From NCBI RefSeq assembly GCF_963924675.1, contig NC_089232.1, positions 35,979,312-36,043,311 of the forward strand: a DNA stretch of 64,000 nt, in the 5' to 3' direction. The DNA is from Phocoena phocoena. Lineage: Eukaryota; Chordata; Mammalia; Artiodactyla; Phocoenidae. Shown one piece after another: positions 58,161 through 64,000 of the stretch. Within the stretch, counting starts at the first letter, position 1; every line of letters begins with the position of its first letter. Both the position numbers and the translations under genes were made by a program. The notes below the pieces were generated by a model. That model did no database searches. It saw only the letters and a list, made by a program, of their open reading frames with translations, and was not told the origin of the DNA.

Positions 58161-59575
58161 ATAGTCTTAAGCAGCAGAATGACATAATCAGATTTGTAAA
58201 GAGGTCACGCTGGCCAGTTAGGATTCTGTTCCAGTAAAATTCAAGCAAGAGATAGTCTCAGCCTGAACTGAACTGAAACAGTTGGGGTGGAACGGGCAGA
58301 ACTTGGTACCTGCTGGAATGTGGTAGGTTTACAAAGAGGAGGAGGTAAGGAAGATGCCCAGGTTTCTTGCTTGGGAAACTGGATGGATAATGATGATGCC
58401 TTTCACCAAGAAAAAGAAAGAGCAGCAGGTTTGAGGAGAGGCATGAGAAGAGGATGAGTTCAGTTTTGGACATGTTGTATTTAAAAAACCCAGAAGACTT
58501 CTCAGAGAGGAAGTAGAGTTAGGCATTTGAATTTATAAATCTGAATCTCATGAAAGATCTGGGTGGAGAAATACTTGTGAGGCAGATAGCCCACAATTGA
58601 TGTTTGGGAGTAGATGAGAGTGTACAGGGAGTGTATATAAGACAGCAAAGGAGGACAGCATCCTCAGGAATAGCTTGAGGGAGAGAATCCTCCAAAGAGA
58701 CAGACTGAGTGGCCAGAGAAGTAGGAGGACATTGACAGTGAAGTGTTTTGGAAGCCAGGGGAAAAGAGCATTTAAAAAGGAGAGAACGGTTAGTAGTGTA
58801 CAGTACTACAAAGAGATCAGGAAAGCTAAGTTCTGAAAGGTTTCCGTGGACTTAGTAACAGGGGAGCCCCTTGCTGACTATGACAAGTACCGATTGGATG
58901 GAGTGGTAGTGTGGAAGCATGTTGTAGTGAGTTGAGCGGCGAATGGGAAGGAGAAAAGGTGAATGTAGAGAACTGGTTAAGAATTTTGACCGCAAAGAGG
59001 AGAGAAGTGGTGGTACCTAAGAGACTATGAAGCTGAATAGTTTTCTGAGTTCCTTTTTTGAAAATGGGCAAGACTTCATCTCAGTGAAGATGCTTACTTA
59101 GATGCTGATAGGAAGGATCCAGAAGAGGGAAAAGGAAATAATGGATAAGTCCTGGTCTCCAGGGTGCCTGAGAACAAGAGCCCCGGAGGGGTTGGAGTGC
59201 AGAGAAAGAGTGCATACGTAGGTGACTTTGTCAGATAAGGGTCAAGTTAAGAGATTGTGAAGGCTTCTATTTTCTCTGTGAAGTAGGAGCAAGGTTTTCT
59301 GCTATGAATAAGGAGAGATGTGGTGGAATGACAGGTTTGAGAAAAATGCAGAAAGTTTGAAACAGCTACTATGTGGAATGGAGAGCAAGGCAACTAAAAG
59401 AGTATAGGATTTTGGCCCCGTGGAGTCTGAATTCAGAGGCACAGTTTCTGTGTGAGGTGAGGGTCCGGAGCTGAGGCTTGAGTTCAAGATTAGATATGGA
59501 GATTTGAGATTTGGGATTGTTAGAAACTTTAAATTAAGGGTTGAGAGGAAAAGGGACAGTTGGCAGAGCAAATGG
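58161..59575 (-). mobile_element. Long L2 LINE relic with reverse-transcriptase remnants
   Basis: About 1.4 kb of purine-rich + strand that reads, on the minus strand, as the C-terminal half of an L2/CR1-type ORF2. Within the frame 58329-58526 the motif VSQARNLGIFLTSSSL (ARNLG at 58370-58356) matches the conserved ARNLGV-D-S block after the reverse-transcriptase core. Nearby gttcagttttggacatgttg is the matching nucleotide pattern. Stops and shifts are frequent, as expected for an element inactive since early mammals. Boundaries are approximate. Confidence 0.75.
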
Positions 59576-59704
59576 AATCAGAGAAAGAGACTCCAGACAA
59601 GGATATTGAAGAACATTAGGAGCAAGTAGAAATACCCAGTGAGTATGATATTGTGGCAACCAAGAGTTTCAAATAGAAGGGGTGAGTTAATGAATGGAGT
59701 CAAT

Positions 59705-59875
59705 GCTGTAGATTGTGGTTCTTGACTCTGTAGAATCACCTGGGGAGCTTTAAGCAAGTACCCAGCCCTCTGCCAACCCCAGACCAATTAAATTGGAATC
59801 TGTGGGTGGGGCTCTGGCATCAGTATTTTCTTTGTACTTCTGATTTGTAGCCAGGTTGAGAATCACTGCTATAGA
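59705..59875 (+). mobile_element. MER5A-like hAT-Charlie element
   Basis: Short element with diverged inverted ends (ttgtggttcttgactctg at left, ttgagaatcactgc at right) and the typical core tagaatcacctggggagctt. Confidence 0.85.
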
Positions 59876-60528
59876 GAGAGTACATGATGAGGACTGAGAC
59901 GTGACTGGACTTGGCAACCAAGTCATCAGTGGCTTTTGAGAGAGCAGTTTCACTAAAATGACGAGACTAAATTCCAAATTGTAGCAGGAGGGGCTGGATG
60001 AGGATACAGAGTTTTGTGGTAAAAGTAAAGTAAATGGAGGGAATTGATGCTGCATGGCCCCCATCTTCTTATAAAGTAAGTGTTGTTGTCAGCTACTAAC
60101 TATAAGTGGGGTGTGGATCTATTTGAGATTTTGTGCAGAGTAGGGAAAAAAACTGAACAGATGCTCTGAGGAATATAAGAGACTGCAAAGCCACAGTAAT
60201 GGCCTAGATGAGCGTGAATTGCATTCTGTAATTATCTGGCCTCTGTTACTCATGGTTATTGAAGTAACACATGCAACAAAAATTGCATTTGGTCAAAATG
60301 GGTCTTGTAAATCCCTTAGGAAGGTGCACAGTGGGGACTGACATTCCATCTCCTCAGAGAGCCAGTTTTCCCTAGGATTAGTGGAATAATCACTGTTTCT
60401 TCCACTGAGCACCAGATGAAATAGTTGACTTGTATATAACTAACGGTGTATTAAAAAATGTCTCTTTACTCTAAAACCACACTCAGCTTAACTAAATATT
60501 CTCATTAAGGAGAAGTCCTTGGGTCATT
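59876..60528. other. Unassigned sequence
   Basis: Positions 59876-60060 may continue the L2 relic (gaggactgagacgtgactgg, ttttgagagagcagtttcac). Nothing else recognised. Confidence 0.4.
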
Positions 60529-60546
60529 AAGGAGGAGTAACTTAAG

Positions 60547-60898
60547 GGACTTCCCTGGTCGTCCAGTGGTAAAGAATCCGCCTTCCAATGCAGGGACGCA
60601 GGTTTGATCCCTGGTCGGGGAACTAAGATCCCACGTGCCACGGGGAAACTAAACCCGTGTGCCACAACTACTGAGCTCACACGCCTCAACGAGAGAGCCT
60701 GCGTGCCGCAAACTACAGAGCCCACGTGCCCTGGAGCCTGTGCGCCACAACTAGAGAGAAGCCCGCGCCACAGCGAAAGATCCTGCATGCTGCAACTAAG
60801 ACCCGATGCAGCCAAAATAAAATAAATATTTTTAAAAAGTAGAAAAGAAACATAAAAATTTAAAAATAAAACAGGAAAATTTAAAAAAAAGAAAAGAA
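60547..60898 (+). mobile_element. CHR/tRNA SINE, variant head, with long A-rich tail
   Basis: Flanked by near-identical AAGGAGGAGTA(A)CTTAAG at 60529-60546 and 60899-60915. The head (acttccctggtcgtccagtg) differs from the other CHR copies. The A-rich tail runs for nearly 80 bp (about 60820-60898) and contains interrupting bases, suggesting an old, expanded tail. Confidence 0.92.
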
Positions 60899-61136
60899 AA
60901 GGAGGAGTACTTAAGTACTAAAATGGACTAAAGGTACAAAACAATTAGTTTCCCATCTCTGTCCTGAGCATACTATGAGTAGAATAGGTGGAATTGCCTA
61001 TACTACCTAAATTGTTATTTTCCAGTTTTCTTTTTTTAATTGAGCACATATAGTTGACATTGTATAAATTAAATATGATGATGCAACTCACACCACTCTA
61101 TTTTTGTTTCTCGCTTGTCCAAAATCATCTTGAGGG

Positions 61137-61375
61137 AATATAATACAGTGGTTAAGAACGTGGGCCCTGGTTCAGACCTGGGTTCAAACCATGTCACTGT
61201 CACTCACAACGTGTGTGACTTTGGTCATGTTGCTTAATCTTTCTTCTCATATTTCTCATTCATAAAGTCAGCATGAAAATAATATCTACCTCATAGGTTT
61301 ATTGTGAGGACTGATAAGTCGATCCATGGAAAGCACCCAGTACTGTTAGAAATTATTATTGTGAGTCTTAATAAC
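61137..61375 (+). mobile_element. MIR SINE relic
   Basis: Pattern: acagtggttaagaacgtggg, ctgggttcaaaccatgtcac, then tcaggttt-like ctacctcataggtttattgt. Confidence 0.8.
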
Positions 61376-61616
61376 AATGGCGTATGCTGATTCATAAGTG
61401 TGATTTGGACTACAACTTACATGACAAGGTCAGACTTTTACTAGACCTTAGACTGTGGCCCAGGAGATGATCTTTGCCTTTCAAGTCAAGGACCAGGTGA
61501 AAAAGCCACTGGCAAAGTTCAGATGTCTACTACCAAGAAAGGGGGCTGTATTTATGACTTTTAAATAATCAAACCTGCTACAAACGGGTCTCTCTCAAAT
61601 CTCACAGTTAAACAAA
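61376..61616. other. Unassigned sequence
   Basis: Nothing recognised. Confidence 0.4.
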
Positions 61617-61618
61617 TA

Positions 61619-62130
61619 CAGATCTTCCTCGACTTACAATGGGGTTACATCCTGATAAACCCATTGTAAGTTGAAAATATCGGAAGTCAAATATGCATTT
61701 AATACGCCTAACCTACCAAACATCATAGCTTAGCCTAGCCTGCCTTATATGTGCTCAGAGCACTTCCATTAGCCTACCATTGGGCAAAATCATCGATTAA
61801 CACAAAGCCCCTTTTATAATGAAGTGTTGAGTATGTCCTGTAATTTATTGAATACTGTACTGAAAAACACAAAATGGTTACAGGGTCCTGGGGTGGTTGT
61901 AATTGTATTGGTTGTTTCCCCTTGTGATCACGTGGCTGTCTGGGAGCTGCGGCTGCCCCTGCCCAGCATCACGAGAGAGCATTGTGCAGCATATCATTAG
62001 CCCAGGAAAAGGTCCAAATTCAAAATTTGAAGACCAGTTTTCTACTGAATGTGTATTACTTTCGCACCATCATAAGATTGATGAACCATTAATTCGTTAA
62101 GCTGAACCATTGGAAGTCAGAGATGGTCTG
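61619..62130 (+). mobile_element. Tigger-type non-autonomous DNA transposon
   Basis: 512 bp bounded by TA at 61617-61618 and 62131-62132, with ends CAGATCTTCC and GGTCTG. The same family as the copy at 27538-28000, in the opposite orientation. The 65-codon frame 61903-62100 is element sequence. Confidence 0.85.
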
Positions 62131-62132
62131 TA

Positions 62133-62925
62133 CACTGATGAACACATAAAATCTTGGTCTTTGCACTAAGGTAAGTGACAACTATGTTGGGATGTAGTTA
62201 GATTTCTAGAAATGTAAATTTTATAGATCATCTCTATCAAAACCAACAGTGCTATGTGTTAAAGGCAGACTCTTTTACATGAAATAATATGATGAGTTGG
62301 CCACATTTTAGGCCTTATGATTTTTTGCAAAGTTGGAGAAACATTTATTTTAAAAGAGCATCCCTGTTGAAAAGGGACAATGAAATGAAGTCTGATGATG
62401 TGTTAATGAAATTAAAGAATGGCTAAAAGTGGAATTATAAAGAAGTAAAAAGAAAGAAGCATCATTTTGATAGAATGGAGGGGAAAAATGTACATCTAAG
62501 ATTAGAGCATTTCTTAGTACTAGGTTTTTCCTGTAGTTGGATTTTGCAATGATCCCTTTCAAATTTGTGGTAATTACTGGCATAAAACTCCTCATTACCA
62601 CTTCTTTGAAGTATATGTATCATGTTTACAGAGATTTTTTTTTTCAGAATAAGACCTGCAACTCATAAACATAACCACTTTCAGAAATCGTTTATTTGAA
62701 AAAAATAATACCATATTTTGGCTCAAAATAAATAACTAGACTAAGCCTCTGAGCTCTCTGAAACAATTGTAATACTATATAACCTTATAAATAACATTTA
62801 GTTAACGCAGAGTGTTAAAGCACCTCAAAGAATTTAATTATTCACTTTTTTAAAAAGAACCATAATAAGTTGAATTATAAATGCCTTAGAACTTAAATTT
62901 ACCTTGGATAGTTCCATGGCTACCC
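62133..62925. other. Unassigned AT-rich sequence
   Basis: Nothing recognised. Confidence 0.4.
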
Positions 62926-63170
62926 CACAATATTAGAGTACTGGAATCATTTATGCCTCAGTCATATAATAGCTATTACTTACTGAGCATTCTCTGTGTC
63001 AGGAACTGCTCTAAGTGCTTTATATGTTATAAGTGCTCAGTTAATCCTTACAGCTTTAAAACAGGTCTCATTTTGCCCAAGTTTCACAGCTAGTATGTGG
63101 CAAAGCCAAGACTTGTACTCATACGATCCACCTCCGGGACGTTAACCACTATGCTAGACTGCCTATATTT
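62926..63170 (-). mobile_element. MIR relic
   Basis: Antisense MIR pattern: ctgctctaagtgctttatat, agtttcacagctagtatgtg, gttaaccactatgctagact. Confidence 0.75.
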
Positions 63171-64000
63171 GAATAAGCAAATTCTGAGAGGGAGTTTAAC
63201 ATGCTTGAATTCCCCATGTATCTTCATTTTTAAAGAAGTGGAGAGAGTTCACAATATTAACTTGAATTTATTGTACAAGTTATGGTCCCTGTAGAGAGCT
63301 TTCTGTTTCAAAGGGGGAATTCTCGAGAATTTAAGTACTTCAGAATATTACAGAAACAAAAATATTATTTAAAAAAAGACTTTCAGTTACGCTGGTTGTA
63401 CTGTTTACTGTAATAGACTGACAGTTTGTATTACATTACCTCTTCCTGGTATCAATCTTGCCTTCCATATTACATGCTAGGCATTTGACTTAACTACTTT
63501 TAAAATTGATTATATGTCTGAGGAGTTGGAGATAAGTAGTGGGTGAATATCTTTGAATTTGTAGCAAAATAAGAGACATTCTGGTGGTGCTGAACAAAGG
63601 AATTCCATTGCATTTTGGACGTGTTTTCTAGTGTAGGTTTTCTGACTGGTCAGAACTGATGGAGTGCCATCTGGGCAACTGATGGCCTTGGTTCGTTCCC
63701 TCAGTTTCCTTGCTTTTTGTGTTAATTCAGAAGAGCATCATTTACAAGATAAAACAAATTCTTTTCTTGGGATGCTTTACCTGGGTAACTGCTCTAGCCT
63801 CTGTCTTTCCCTTGGGTTTTACACCTCTAGAATGAAAAGGGGGGGTTTTATTCCCTATGAGGCTAGTTTGGTATATTTTTAAGTTTACATTGCCATAATG
63901 AAAAAATTAAGATTCTCTCATGTCTTATCTGACTACATATTAAATTTAAGTCCTTTGGAAATTGTACTAATTCTGTATATGTACATGTTGTTTTTATTAT
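63171..64000. other. Unassigned AT-rich sequence to window end
   Basis: No repeat or exon recognised. The 72-codon frame at 63664-63882 has no known features. Confidence 0.4.

Noticed and set aside
5816..60898. tRNA-like A and B boxes in the CHR elements as possible tRNA genes
   Set aside because: All lie in SINE heads with A-rich tails and target duplications; none can fold as a complete tRNA with acceptor stem.

Overview
This is a 64 kb piece of mammalian nuclear DNA. The best match is a cetacean, probably a toothed whale. At least ten tRNA-derived SINEs open with the same head (GCTTCCCTGGTGGCGCAGTG and variants), which is the cetacean/cetartiodactyl CHR family. They sit among cetartiodactyl-type L1 elements and much older mammalian repeats (L2, MIR, MER5A-like, hAT-Charlie-like, Tigger). 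The base composition is AT-rich, with one strong CpG island. No bacterial, plasmid or phage features are visible.

Layout. Positions 1-2585 hold a nearly complete Tigger1 DNA transposon with a decayed transposase, cut by the window edge. Positions 2.6-6.5 kb hold mostly unassigned sequence with L1M and L2 scraps and the first CHR SINE. Positions 6.5-15.5 kb are a dense antisense LINE-1 block: an old L1M carrying later insertions, then two younger L1 copies head to tail. The second young copy keeps about 2.6 kb of ORF2 in one frame, broken by only three stop codons. Positions 15.5-17.5 kb are mostly unique. Positions 17.75-19.56 kb are a CpG island with five CCAAT/ATTGG boxes, GC boxes, an AP-1-type site and a strong + strand splice donor at 19383. 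This is the only convincing gene-regulatory feature: the promoter and first, probably untranslated, exon of an unidentified gene running rightward. Positions 19.4-64 kb look like its long first intron. I found no convincing coding exon there, only repeats and single-copy AT-rich DNA that includes a few candidate regulatory sequences.

The window is read best as the 5' end of one gene plus an archaeology of transposition. Many insertions can be proved from target-site duplications, including a short retroposed 3' mRNA end at 53617-53763 with a 17-bp duplication, an approximately 1.33-kb hAT element inside an L1M with 8-bp duplications, and two Tigger-like non-autonomous elements in opposite orientation. 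I recognise no intact protein-coding gene, RNA gene, CRISPR array or new biological system. The observations most worth checking are the promoter/first exon, the Leu-rich antisense reading frame inside the CpG island, the retroposed transcript end and the L1 head-to-tail block.
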